Source of the DNA: Solanum dulcamara
Lineage: Eukaryota; Streptophyta; Magnoliopsida; Solanales; Solanaceae
DNA: 64,000 bases
Direction: 5' to 3'
NCBI RefSeq assembly: GCF_947179165.1
Contig: NC_077238.1
Location: forward strand, 70,787,257-70,851,256
Made by a program: the position numbers and the translations under genes. The notes beneath the pieces are model-generated. The model saw only the letters and a list, made by a program, of their open reading frames with translations. It had not been told where the DNA came from and did not search any database. Positions 1 through 11,670 of this stretch are shown here, in pieces (position 1 is the stretch's first letter; the number at the start of each line of letters is the position of its first letter).

Positions 1-915
1 CACAGTCAGTTAGTAGAATGTCGTCAGCATTGATATTTTACTAACTACCATACCTCCACCTTTATGAATGGAGTTGAGGAAAGGAGCTCGAGTAGCTGAG
101 CAAAAGAATGACAATAGAACTCAAGAGGTTCCATAGACACCCACTACTCAGCCTTCCTCTAGTTCAAAAGTAGAGTTTAGAGGAATGATCACTATGCTCA
201 CTCAGTTGATGGCTGCCGAATCAAACTGTCAAAGTACCCTGGTCACTAGTTCCAAGCCCTAAAAAATGTCAGCTACGACTAGGATCAGGGATTTTCTAAG
301 GATGAATCCGCCAGTCTCCATAGGTTCCAAGGTAGAAGAGGATCCTTAGAACTTTATTGACGAGATGTGAAAGATTTTGAAGGCTATCCATGCTATTGAG
401 GTCAAGGGAATTGAACTTATTTCTTACCAGTTTAATGATGTGGAAAATATTTGGTATAATTAGTGGAAGGAGAGTCATGGTGAGGATGTTGAACCTTATA
501 TATAGGATAGTTCAAAAGTGCATTCTTAGACCATTTCTTTTCCCGAGAGATTAGGGAGGCCAAGGTGGAAGAGTTTGTGAATTTGAAGCAAAAGGGGTTA
601 ACGCTAAATGTTTACAATCTTAAGTTAATCCAATTGTCCAAATATGCTCCCGAGATGGTTCCAAATGTGATGTCCAAGCTTAGGAAGATTGTCTCTGGCT
701 TGGGCAAACATATAAAAAAAGGAGTGCAAGGACACCTTATTGATTTCTGACATGGACATTTCCAGGCTTATGGTTTATGCATAACAGTTTGAGGAGGATA
801 AGATGAAAGATAGATAGGAGCACCAGAGTAAGAAGGTAAAGTTGACAGGACATGAGCCTAGTCACCAAAAGCATGATAATGGCAACCGATCATTTTTCTG
901 TATGTTATGGCAAGT
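1..915 (+). pseudogene. Ty3/Gypsy gag remnant (element Gypsy-1)
   Basis: This is the decayed nucleocapsid/capsid gene of a chromovirus-like Gypsy retrotransposon. Translation in shifting frames gives recognisable gag pieces: R-D-F-L-R-M-N-P-P near 290, a capsid block with many stops at 340-560, and a readable stretch at 550-750 with E-E-F-V-N-L-K-Q and S-G-L-G-K-H. A family gag would run about 350-450 residues and end in a CCHC zinc knuckle. Here several in-frame stops and frameshifts are present and no intact CCHC is visible before the protease. The element continues through the protease and, after a solo-LTR insertion, into RT. Its 5' LTR lies left of the window. It cannot encode a working protein. 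Confidence 0.75.
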
Positions 916-939
916 AGGAGAACTCACCAGATGTTGTCA

Positions 940-1491
940 CTAATATGCTTAAAGTCTTTTCTCTTGATATTTATGTCTTACTTTATCCAAGAGCTAGTCT
1001 GTCCTTTATGACTTCTAATATATAGCTGTGAAGTTTGGGATCTGTCCCGAGTGTCTTCTAGAACCTTTTGGTGTTTTTAATCCTGTTGGTGATTTTATTC
1101 TTGCTAATAGAGTCTATAGACATTGTACAGTTTCTATCAATCATAGAGACACCATGGTTGATTTAGTTGAATTAGATATGCTAGATTTTGTTGTCATTTT
1201 AGGCATGGACTGGCTTTATACTTGTTATGCCTTAGTCGATTGTAGAACTCGAGTTGTCAAATTTTAATTTTCTCATGAACCTATTATACAATAGAAAGGT
1301 AGTCTAGTAGTGCCTAATGGTCATTTTATTTGGTACCTTAAGGCCAAAAAATTAATTTCTAAAGGGTGCATCTACCACATAGTTCAAGTTAGAGATACTA
1401 GTATGGAGGCACCGTCCCTTCAGTCAGTTCCAGTGTAAATGAGTTTTCTAAAGTATTTCCTTGTGATCTACCTGGAGTCCCTCTCGATAGG
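940..1491 (+). pseudogene. Gypsy-1 protease and start of the RT linker
   Basis: This is the aspartic protease domain of Gypsy-1. The stretch at 1028-1267 reads L-V-E-L-D-M-L-D-F and then I-L-G-M-D-W-L, the conserved second half of the retropepsin and linker region. The active-site triad expected as D-S-G-A is lost: the equivalent residues around 985-1005 read Y-P-R-A-S, and a frameshift follows. The reading then continues V-F-P-C-D-L-P-G-V-P-L-D-R and stops at the solo LTR. The next codons of the same protein resume at 4616. The closest relative in the window is the minus-strand copy at 58944-59486. Confidence 0.75.
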
Positions 1492-4400
1492 TGTCACGCC
1501 CCGAGAGGGTACCCTAGACGTAAACGGCACTCAGAAACCATTTCTGGCTCCCAAGCGAACCACATAGCCTGATCACACATCCGTTCATTCATTCAATTAG
1601 CGGAAGATTTAAAAATAAAGAAATAATTTGGCGGGCAATCCAAATCAATGATCTAACTCAAGAAAGAAAGGTCATGAGCTAACAAATCAAACTCCGATCT
1701 TTGTCATTAAAATAGTTCGACAAAATAATTCAAGGAAAGAAAATACTCAATCGACCCATCACAATCTAGTCTATGAAGCCTCTATCACTACTATCTATTT
1801 GGTGCCAATGACATGTTCATGGCTACCTCAAACCAAAATAAAAAGAGGCTAACTCGATGCAAGAATGATATAAGCGGTGTCCTCCGAATGTAAGGAAGGA
1901 CTCACCAATACGCTGAGTGTGTATAGATCCTCGATGATGCTCCTATTAACGATCTCCTAAACCTGTCTCTGCATCATGAAATGATGCAGGTCCAAATGGA
2001 CGTCAGTACATGGAATGTACGAGTATGTAATATGGCAGAATGAAACATACCTCAAGGAAGAATATCATCGGTCCAAATATCTCAAATCCGAAAGATAAGA
2101 GAGACTCAAATAAGGCGTCATAAGTCTAAAGTAAGAGTACATTTGTAGACAAAGACCAATCACACATCATACCATCCAATCCAATCATACACAATATAGT
2201 TCAATCAAATCGTATATCCTCCGATTCAATCCAATCGTATACAATCGGTTCAATCCGGTCATATACGATCTGATCCAATCCAATCATATACCCTTCCATC
2301 GTACACTATCCAATCACATATCATATAATCCAATTCATCGCACATCACCTAATCCGATCATATAAAATCAACTCAACAATCAACTCAAAAGGGCTCAACT
2401 CAATAAATATGCAAATTAAATTATGCAATGTTTTACAATCCAACTCAATCATCAACCAATCTCAATCGAACCAATCATATCATGCACAAACCACTCAATT
2501 TGGGAGTTTCTCTAACCGACAACAATCCCACCACCTATATATAGGTGATGCACAACGAGTCACGCCGTTGCTCCGTCCATTCATACTTGCCAAGGTATGA
2601 ACAGCTCAAACCAATCATGGATCCGTCAATCAATCAAGTCCTATCATTTCAGGACAATAAAATAGGGAAACATCCGACACGGTACAATCATTTCCTACGT
2701 TGGTGGCGTAGTTTATGGAATTCGAGTATGGACTATACTCTTATCCAATTCGGTGCTCAATACTCCTCCCAAGACTCAATACACGCATAGTTATTAAGTG
2801 AGTAAAATATTTAAAATACTCATTTAGCCTCATCGGACTCTTTCAAATCAACTCATTTAGTCTCATTGGACTCTCTTCAAAATTCAATCAATCTGGCCTC
2901 ATTGGACCCTCTTTCAAATCGGCTCATCTCCAATCATCAAACTCTTCTCTTTAAAAATCTATATAAATCTCAAAATTTACATATTTAAGGAAAATAATGC
3001 TTAACTCATTTATACTCCAAATACTCATGTTCAAAAATATTTAAAAGACTTCTCAAACTCAAATCATGCTTAAACTCTTTTTAAATCGTAGATAAAAATA
3101 ATCATCCTTTAACACTCAAAATAGCGTATAAATAATTTATGCAAAAATGTTCAAAAAAAACATTTATTTAAAACTCTTTCTCAAAAGATTATTTATTTTC
3201 AAAATATTCGTAAGACTCCAATCAACTCAAATTATGCACATCACATACCACAAAATCACATTAGACTCCAATCCACTTCATCACACAACATCGTCAAATA
3301 CCATTATTCACATCGTTATCAAACATCATCATCATCACATCATCATCAAACATTATCATCACATCATTGTCAAATATCATCACCATATCAATCGTCAAAC
3401 ATCTACTCCAAGATCCTTATTTTAGTCCTATGTTCAATTTATGGAAGCAAAAGGACATTCTTAACTATCCATTTCATTCTTCTCATTCCAATCAATACAT
3501 ATATACACAAAACTATCCACCTAAACTCAAGACAAATTATCACCAAAGAAATCTCATCTTGGGTTCATGTGAATAAAACATGAATCCATACTCTCAACAA
3601 AACTCAACTCAAGAATATCGTCAACATCTATAAGTCTATATACAAAGATACAATTGAAATCAATAATATAAAAGATAACTATTTAGTAACTCAAGTCATT
3701 AAAAACATCAATCAACTAATAATCCTTAAAAACATCCTATAGTTTAGGAAAATTTTCAAGAAAACCTTCTTAGGAGGTTCAACTCTTTCACAATTCCTAT
3801 CCAACACATCTATGGGCATATGGAAGAAATAAATCCATATTTTAGGTTAGCCTTACATACCTTGTTTGAAGACTTGAAGAAACCTTGATGTTAGGTTTTC
3901 AATGGAAGGCTTGAATCCTTGAAACTCTTGTAGGCAATCTTTGTTGGAGAAGGATTTGAAGAAGAAGAGGAAGAAGAGAGGGAAAATTTCTAGGGCTTTT
4001 TAGAGAGAGAGAGAGAAGCTGAAAATAATGGTCCAAAATGCTCAAGGATGGTGTATATATAATTTGGAAAAAGTCCAAGTTGCCCCTCTTTCAAAAATCT
4101 GGAAATTTGGGCAAAAGTCTTGCTAGCGCTATAGTGGCGCGTTGCACCACTGCAGCGCCAAGACAAAATAGGCTTAAAACCCTGCACATCTACTAGTGGC
4201 ACGTCGCGCCAAGCCCCAAACTACTGAGGTTGTTTTCTGGCGCTATAGTGGCGTGGGGCGCCATTGGAACGTCAAGCCCAAATTTCGCCCAGGCTTGAAA
4301 TTCCTGCAGTACTAGTATGTAGTAAAATAGCCATAACGTTTGACTCCGAACTCCAAAAATTGCAATCTTGGTGGAGTTGGAAAGAATACTCAAAGACCTT

Positions 4401-4610
4401 TAATTTGGTAGGTCGTGGTCCACCCAGTTCATTATATTCTAGGAGATATGGTCGTTTGAATTTGACCCTTATACTAAACACATCTAACACACTTCAAATA
4501 CTTAGGAATTAATCCTAACTCATGTGTAGAATTACAAGTCCTCCGGTCCGAGTCTACCCACACGTGAAGAAATGTTCGAGTCTTTGCGAAAAAATTTCCG
4601 GGGTGTCACA
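1492..4610 (-). mobile_element. Solo LTR (3.1 kb) inserted in the Gypsy-1 pol gene
   Basis: On the minus strand the segment starts TGTGACACCCC and ends GGGGCGTGACA, the TG...CA ends of an LTR. It is flanked by a perfect 5-bp TSD, ATAGG, at 1487-1491 and 4611-4615. Removing the segment and one TSD restores the Gypsy-1 reading P-L-D-R-D-I-N-F. It contains no gag or pol coding sequence, so it fits a solo LTR left by LTR-LTR recombination. Internal features in minus orientation are a GC-rich motif cluster (4119-4273), a TATA box (about 4055), a CT-rich leader-like stretch (3945-4015) and degenerate repeats (2160-2940). Open frames inside it are chance ORFs. Confidence 0.9.
4053..4062 (-). promoter_or_regulatory. 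TATA box of the solo LTR
   Basis: On the minus strand the sequence reads TTATATATACACC. About 40 bases downstream lies the CT-rich, leader-like stretch containing AAAGCCCTAGAAATTTTCCC. This order (GC-rich U3 repeats, TATA, CT-rich leader) is what an LTR promoter looks like. The call rests on sequence only. Confidence 0.5.
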
Positions 4611-4615
4611 ATAGG

Positions 4616-5860
4616 GATATAAACTTTGGAATAGATGTTCTTCCCGATACGTAGCCTATCTCGATTCCACCATATAGAATGGCTCCAATCAAGTTAAAAG
4701 AACAGTTGAAATATCTTCTTGATAAGGAATTCCTTAGGCTGAGTGTCTCACCTTGGGGCGCTTCTATCTCATTCGTCTGAAACAAAGATGGTTCCCTTAG
4801 AATGCATATTGACTATCATCAGTTGAATAAAGTCACAATAAAAAATAAGTACTTTTTTTCTAGGATCGATGACTTATTCGACCAACTTCTAGATGCCACT
4901 TTTTTTAAAGATAGACCTCAAATCAGGCTATCATCAGTTGGAAGTGAGAGAAAGTGACATTCTAAAGACAGCCTTCCAAACTCGATATGGTCACTTTGAT
5001 TTTCTTATTATGTTCTTTGGTTTGACTAATGCTCCTACATCATTCATGGATATCATGAATAAAGTGTTTAAGCAGTATCTAGATATGTTTGTTATCTTAT
5101 TCATCAATGAAATCTTGATCAATTCCAGAAATGAGGACGAGCATGCTAACCATTTTAGAATTGTTCTCCTAACTCTCAAGAATAGGAAGTTATATACTAA
5201 ATTTTCTAAGTTTGAGTTTTTGCCTGCATCTGTGGTGTTCCTAGGTTATATTATTTGTTGTGAAGGTATTCGAGTTGATCCGCAGAAGATTGAGACAGTA
5301 AGGAACTGGCCAAGACCCACCTCCCTGACTAACACAAAAAGTTTCTTGAGTTTGGCTGGTTACTACAGAAGATTTGTAGAAAGGTTCTCATCCATATCAT
5401 CTCCATTGAATAAGTTGACCTAGAAGAAGACTAATTTTCAATGGTGAGGCTTGTGAGAAAAGTTTTCAAGAGTTGAAAACCAGATTGACTAATGCTCCAG
5501 TGTGGTCCCTACCAGAGAGAACATTTGGTTTTGTTATTTACTCTGATGCCTCTAGAGTTGGAATGGGTTGTGTGTTGATGTAGAAATGTAAAGTTATAGC
5601 TTATTCCTCTAGATAGCTTAACTGACTCATGACCTCGAGCTGGCAGTAGTGGTATTTGCTCTCAAGATATAGTGTCATTATCTCTACAGCATGCATGTAG
5701 ACGTATTTACTTATCATAAGAGTCTCCAGTATATCTTTAGTTAAAAAGAGCTAAACTTGAGGCAGAGGAAATGACTTAAGTTGCTCAAGGACTATGATAT
5801 GAGCATTCTCTACTACCCAGGTAAAACTAATGTTGTTGCTAATATTTTTAGCAGGTTATC
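4616..5860 (+). pseudogene. Gypsy-1 reverse transcriptase and RNase H, broken
   Basis: The RT linker resumes after the solo LTR with P-P-Y-R-M-A-P (4660-4690) and S-V-S-P-W-G-A. The RT core at 4893-5423 contains [12 protein letters not shown] with the first catalytic Asp intact, F-G-L-T-N-A-P, F-L-G-Y-I and S-F-L-S-L-A-G-Y-Y-R-R-F. The catalytic box, normally F-I-D-D, reads F-I-N-E, so both box aspartates are replaced. The RNase H part (5520-5850) has Y-S-D-A-S, a degraded S-R-Q-L equivalent and a V-V-A-D-A-L-S-R-L-like tail, with several stops. The protein is non-functional; the order PR-RT-RH-IN is that of Ty3/Gypsy. Confidence 0.85.
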
Positions 5861-5879
5861 TATGGGGAGTAATGTTCAT

Positions 5880-7440
5880 GTCGAGGAGGAAAAGAAGGAG
5901 TTGGCTAAAGAAGTGCATAGACTTGTATGCTTGGGAGTTTGACTTGTGGACTCAAATAAAGGTGGTGTCATTATTCAGAATGAGGCTGAATCATCTCTAG
6001 TGGTGGAAGTGAAGAAGAAGCAAAACCAAGACTTCATTCTACTTCAGTTAAAGAAAGATGCTCATAAATAGAAAGTGATGGCTTTTTCATAAGGGGGAGA
6101 TGGTGTGTTGAGGTGTCAAGATAGATTGTGTGTTTCGAATGTTAATGGACTCTGATATAGAATCATGGAAGAGGCCTATAGTTCTAGGATATTCTATTCA
6201 TCCGAGTTCTATCAAGATGTACCATGACTTAAAAGAAGTCTACTGGTGGAATGGTATGAAGAGAGGTATTGTAGACTTCATTTCTAAGTGCTTGAATTGT
6301 CAACAAGAAAAAGTTAAGTATCAAAGGCCATGTGGTGTGGATCAGAACATAGAACTTCCAAAGTGGAAATAGGAGATGATAAATATGGATTTTATTACAG
6401 GCTTATCGCGATCTCATCAACAACATGATTTAATTTGGGTGATGGTAGATCGGATGACCAAATCAGCCAACTTCTTGCGTGTTAAGACTACTAATTCATC
6501 AGAGGACTATGCTAGATTGTACAATCGTGAGATAGTCACACTTCATGGAATTTCTTTGTCTATCATTTCAGATAGAGGTGCTCAATTCACTACTTAATTT
6601 TAAAAGTCATTTCAGAAAAGTCTAGGTTCAAAGGTGAATCTTAGTACCGCATTTCATCCTCAGACAGATGGTCAGGCGGAGCGTATGATTCAGACTCTAG
6701 AGAACATGTTGAGATCTTGTGTCATTGATTTTAAAGGTAGTTGGGATTATCACTTGCCTCTTATAGATTTTGCATATAACAAAGGTTTTCACTCAAATAT
6801 TAAGATGGATCCTTATGAGGCTCTTTATGGGTGGAGATATAGATCACCAATTAGTTGGTTCAAAGTTGGTGAAGCTGAGTTAATAGAGTCATACTTAGTT
6901 CATTAGGCTATGGAGAAGGTGAATATTATCCAAGAGAGGTTGAAAACCGTACAAAGTCATCAAAAGTCCTACATTGATGTTAGGCGAAGAGACTTAGAGT
7001 TTGAGGTAAATGATTGGGTGTATTTGAAGGTTTCACCCATAAAGGGTGTTATGAGATTTGGGAAGAAGGAGAAGCTCAGTACCAGTTACATTAGTCCTAT
7101 CAGATTACAAAGAGAGTTGTCAATGTAGCTTATGAGTTGGAGCTACAACTAGAGTTAGCAACCGTTCATCCATTGTTTCACATCTCTATACTAAAGAAGT
7201 GCTTATGATACCCTTTGCTTATTATTCCTACAGAAATCTTGGCGTAATGGATAGTTTGTCTTATGAGAAAATTTTGATTTAGATTTTTGATCATCAAGTT
7301 CGCAAGTTGAGGACCAAAGAGGTTGCTTCAATCAAAGTTTTATAGAGGAATCAGTTTATTGAAGAGGCGACATGAGAAGTCGAATAGGATATAAAAGCTA
7401 GATATCCTCATCTATTTGTTCATCTTAGTGTTGATGCTGA
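5880..7440 (+). pseudogene. Gypsy-1 integrase with degraded chromodomain
   Basis: The zinc-binding domain (6180-6310) shows H-P-S-S-I-K-M-Y-H-D-L and C-L-N-C. The catalytic core (6376-6900) has V-D-R-M-T-K-S, S-D-R-G-A-Q-F and Q-A-E-R-M-I-Q-T-L-E, carrying the D, D and E residues. Stops interrupt it at 6370, 6595 and 6905. The C-terminal part (6910-7130) has L-E-F-E-V-N-D-W-V-Y-L-K-V-S-P. At 7270-7435 a frame-shifted segment matches the chromodomain tail of Del/Tekay-type chromoviruses (V-R-K-L-R-T-K-E-V-A-S, then R-Y-P-H-L-F-like codons). The 3' LTR begins about 115 bases further on. Confidence 0.85.
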
Positions 7441-8001
7441 AGGTAATACTCCTTTCCCCATCTTAAATTTAATGTCTTTTCATGTGTTTGAGTATTTTAA
7501 TTCTTGTATTGTATTCGTGCCTTGTGTAAATTCCTAGCTTGGTCATCATTCATTGTAACACCCCAAAGTTTCCTAGTTCAGACCCCTTAGAAAAGCCTAG
7601 AAAAATCTGGAAAAAACTCATCAAATCTGTAGAAGGGTCTACAAGTCATAGGTGAGGTTCGTAGATCACTCGCAGACTTAGAAATATTTAAGTCTTCTTT
7701 CAACTCTTCTACGGATGGCTTCTACAACCCATAGAAGTTCCTACGGACCATAGGTGGTTCCCGTAGAAGAGATTCAGAAATTCAGAAACCTCCAAGTGTA
7801 CAGGACGAAGGGTCCCTACGATTTGTAGAGGGTTCTATAGACCGTAGAAGGTCCCGTAGGCCAAAACCTAAACTCAGATCCCTCAAGTGTATGAGTGAGC
7901 CTTTAGATGAGTCGTAGGAAGGTCTTCGGACCGTAGGTCAGTCCGCAGTGCATTACATTACTTGAGTTTACAAAGTTTTACATTATTGATTTTAGGCATA
8001 A

Positions 8002-10210
8002 GTCATATATTGCTCCTTAAAGTTGTCCGCATATTTTACTTAGACACCTCAACAAACACTTTTTTCTATTGAACACCTTTACTAATCAAAATTTCAACCA
8101 CTTAGATACTTTGTGAAGACATAGCACAAAGAGTGATTCACACCTTGTTGGGTGCGTGAATCAATATTTTAACTTTTTTTTTCTTTTCAATTATTTCTTT
8201 TTTGTTTCTCTTCAAAAAACTTTTAAAAATAACAATCTTTTTCTCTTTCTTCTCTCTCAAAATTGCAAACCCTGCTACCACCATTTCTTCACCACAATCC
8301 ACCATCAATTTTTCTTTACAAATTTCCTTCTTTCTTTTTTAATCTTCTTGTTATTGTATTAATTTTTCAGATGTAGAATTATCTCCCGTCGTCTTTTTTC
8401 TCAGAAAAAATGGAGACCACCATCCATATCTCCTTTGCCGAAAAAATGAAGACCATCATCAACGTCTTCATTGTCAGTAAAAATGGAGACCACCATCCAC
8501 ATTTTCTTCGCCGAAAAAAATGAATATCGCTATTCAAATTTTATATTTTCTCTCTCCCTCTTCACCTCCCCCCCTACACCCCACCCCTACCCACACCCCT
8601 TCTCCCCCCACAAAATAAAGCAGAAACAAAAAAAAAGGAAATCAAAATTATAAAAAGAAGAACAATTTTAAAAAAAACACTATCACTTTAAAATAGGAAT
8701 AAGAAAGAAGACATAAATAGAAATGGTGAATTCATACTTAGTATATGTTAAAATCTCCATTTTTCAAAATGGAGAATAACAATGGTGGACAAGAGGTGGC
8801 TTTTAGGGGAAAGAGAAGAAAGAGAGAGAGGGTGAGCTGCGGTGGGGTGGGGGTGCGGAGGGTGGGGTAAGGGTGTATTAGTGAATTTTTTCTTTCTTTC
8901 TTTTTAGTTGAAATTCTTTTCTTTTTAGATTTAGACTTTTTCCTTTTCTGACGGACCAATCATTCCCTGAAAAAAATCCTCCTCTTACTTATTATTTCTA
9001 TTTTTTAGTATTTATTACTTTTTTTCTTTTTTATTTAGAGATTTCTAAATAGAACCTCCTCAGAAAATATAAGGTTTTCAAGAGGCTAAGCAATGTCACT
9101 CGATCATTATCAAATTGACTGCAATTTCTTTCTGTTTGGAAATGATACATTTATTTTCGTGTCTTCCAGCTACTTTATCGCCTACCAAACTATTTCTCGA
9201 TTCACTCAAAGAGGTGAATAGAGTCCTAATAGAGATATGTAAAAAGTAGGTCCGATTACGCATATTCCTTATTTTAAATTCAAATTCCACGTGTCTTCAA
9301 TTGATTTGTTATTTTGCCACATCATGTGCATGTGTATTACATAGGTCGGTTTGGTTGATTTTTCATTAAAAAATAACCAAACCAATTATGTCGATTTATT
9401 AAATTGATAAATCAAACCAAACCAGTCTAACGTCGATTTTTTGGTTTTGGTTTAGTCGACTCTTTCGATTTTCTCAGTTTTTTGGTTTTTTTGATTTTTT
9501 TAATATTTACACCGTGATTAAAAAAGAGATCAAATTGAAGAAGTTGTTCCCTTGATCATGTGATTTTATGTCATGCTTGAATTTCTAAATTGAAGGTTGT
9601 TTCCTTGATCGGGTGACTACATTGTCTAACGACATCTCAAAGACATTTGAATAATTAAAATCAAAAAAAATAAAATATACAATGGCATCTTCAAGACATT
9701 GCCTTAGAAAAATATATCAAAAACTCATGAAAAGACACAACATATGTCAATCTTTTTAGTCATATTATAAGCCTAAATATAAAATAATATATATAAACAT
9801 TGAAAGTTATAAACTAATTTAAAAAATACTTACAAAGTATATTATAATAAATATTTTTTGTGTATAAGAAAAATAAAATTTTATATGTATTATGTTGGTT
9901 TGGTTTGGATTCAGTTTGATTTTTTTTCTATTAATATCAAACCAAAGCAACAATAATTGGTTTATTTTTTTCAAAGCCAAACCAAACCATAAGTCATTTT
10001 TTTGTCGGTTTGACTTAATTCGCCGATTCGATTTGACATGACGGTTTGACTTGTACACCCTAATATTACACACACTTCCTCTTTTGACTAGGTGTCAGAA
10101 AAATGTTTGATAGATATTTATTTTTTAAGGTTGGAATGTCTAATAGAGAAAAGGGTTTGTTGAGGTGTCTAAGTGAAATATGCGGACAACTTTAAGGGGG
10201 CACATAAAGC
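8002..10210. mobile_element. Mutator-like (MULE) element, non-autonomous
   Basis: Terminal inverted repeats of roughly 60-90 bp bound the segment. The left end reads CTTAAAGTTGTCCGCATATT then TTAGACACCTCAACAAAC; the right end carries the complement of nearly the same sequence at 10140-10195. Flanking DNA is a repeated TGATTTTA(G/T)GCAT on both sides, while the uninterrupted LTR copy at 11135 has it once. This suggests a long TSD of about 9-13 bp, as MULEs make; exact ends are uncertain. The interior has no transposase. It holds CT- and GA-rich tracts, imperfect repeats with ATGGAGACCACCATCCA (8408, 8482) and a nested hAT-type element. A second copy of the family starts at 62993. Confidence 0.65.
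9342..10062. mobile_element. hAT-type TIR element nested in the MULE
   Basis: The right end reads TTGTACACCCTA. The left end is TAGG followed directly by TCGGTTTGG, so part of the left TIR is lost. The flanks are GTATTACA (9334-9341) and ATATTACA (10063-10070), an 8-bp TSD with one mismatch. The body is made of runs of CGGTTTGGTT and complementary AACCAAACC, like the cleaner copies at 15798, 21230 and 44735. No transposase is present. Confidence 0.7.
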
Positions 10211-11670
10211 TTTGATTTTATGCATGATTTTCAGAGTTTAAATGAGGTAGAGTAATATACATAATTGATATTTTGAGAATTAGGGAACACGAGTAGCCCC
10301 AAATGCATGTTGATTTTAAAAAGAGAAAGCATAAAGAGTTTGATAAAAAGTTGAACTAATCAAAGTAAAGTCCAATGAGACTAAATGAGATGTATTTTGA
10401 TTGTCTTACTCACTTTATTATATGAGCATTATTGCATAATTTTGGGAGTATTATTGAGCATCGATTTGGGTAAAAATTCAGATAACTCAAAACCCATAAA
10501 CTACATAACCAGCGTAGGATAGGATCGTACCATTGGTTCGGACGACTCATCACTTCAGTCCCTGATATGAACTTTTATATGGATCCATGAGTTGATTTTG
10601 CGTCCCTTATCCTTGAGTTTGCGTCTAGTATCTTGTCAAAGTAATGGGGCTCTAGCAATGTGAGTTGTACGTCTTGTATCATTTAGGTTTTTTCTACCCT
10701 TTCAGAGTCAAAATCTTGACGTTTTGGGACTCAATTGAGTACCTTATCAGTATCCTACGACATTTTTCTCCTCATAACCACTTCCAAGACTTAAAACAAG
10801 GATTCACGAGAAGAAAAGCTAGAGTTTCGAGCGCATTCATTGAGTTATTTGGGTTTCGCCAAGAACAATTCTCTTCCAGGTATGTAAGGTTAATCAAGTG
10901 TTGGACAGAGTTCATCCTCATGTCCTACATCCTAATTTCGTCAGAATAGTTCAATCTTGAGTTTCAATCCGATTGTATGGAGTTTTCAAATGGGTTTTAA
11001 TTTACTTTAGTTGAGTTTTATGTATATTTATTGAGATTGTGAATATTCCTATGATTTGAATTTTTGAAGTTGTTGTTCATGCTTACTTCCACATGAACCC
11101 GAATATTCATTACTTGAGTTTATGAAGTTTTACATTATTGATTTTATGCATAATTTTTCTGAGTTTAAATGAGTTAGTGTACTATGCATAGTTAATATTT
11201 TGAGAATGAATTTTAGGGGTTCTTCGCTTTCCTTTAGAATGAAAATTGCTATGAAGCCCCTCTCCAACCAGTCAATTAGCTGAACGCACCTACTACTTTG
11301 TTTGATACGATTAGTCCCAAATGCATATTGATTTTTAAAAAAGAAAGCATAAAGAGTTTGAGAAAGAATTGAGCTATCAAAGTAAAGTCCAGTGAGGCTA
11401 AATGAGATGTATTTTGAGTATCTTCCTCACTTTATTATATGAGCATTATTGCATGATTTTGGAAGTAGTATTTATCATTGATTTGGGTAAGAGTTTAGAC
11501 AACTCAAACCCTATAGCTAGCATAGGATAGGATCGTACCGTTGGTTCGGGTGACTCCTCACTTTAGTCCTTGATACAGACTTTTATATAAATCCATGACT
11601 TTAGTTTGCGTCACTTATCCTAGAAAGGTAATGGACGACTCTAGCAACTTGAGCAGTATGTTGTATCATC
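10211..11670 (+). repeat. Internal duplication within the Gypsy-1 LTR
   Basis: Block 10211-10668 and block 11120-11670 are diverged direct copies. Shared landmarks are GATTTTATGCAT, AGCATAAAGAGTTTGA, TATGAGCATTATTGCAT and CATAGGATAGGATCGTACC (the last at about 10512 and 11520). Copy two contains an extra stretch around 11210-11300. The segment between them (10670-11090) has leader-like LTR sequence. Confidence 0.75.

Noticed and set aside
2409..4512. Several open frames of 60-90 codons on both strands
   Set aside because: They lie wholly inside the solo LTR, overlap each other and show no family features.
8156..8959. Open frames rich in Phe or Lys/Ser
   Set aside because: They are translations of T-, CT- and GA-rich tracts inside the MULE.
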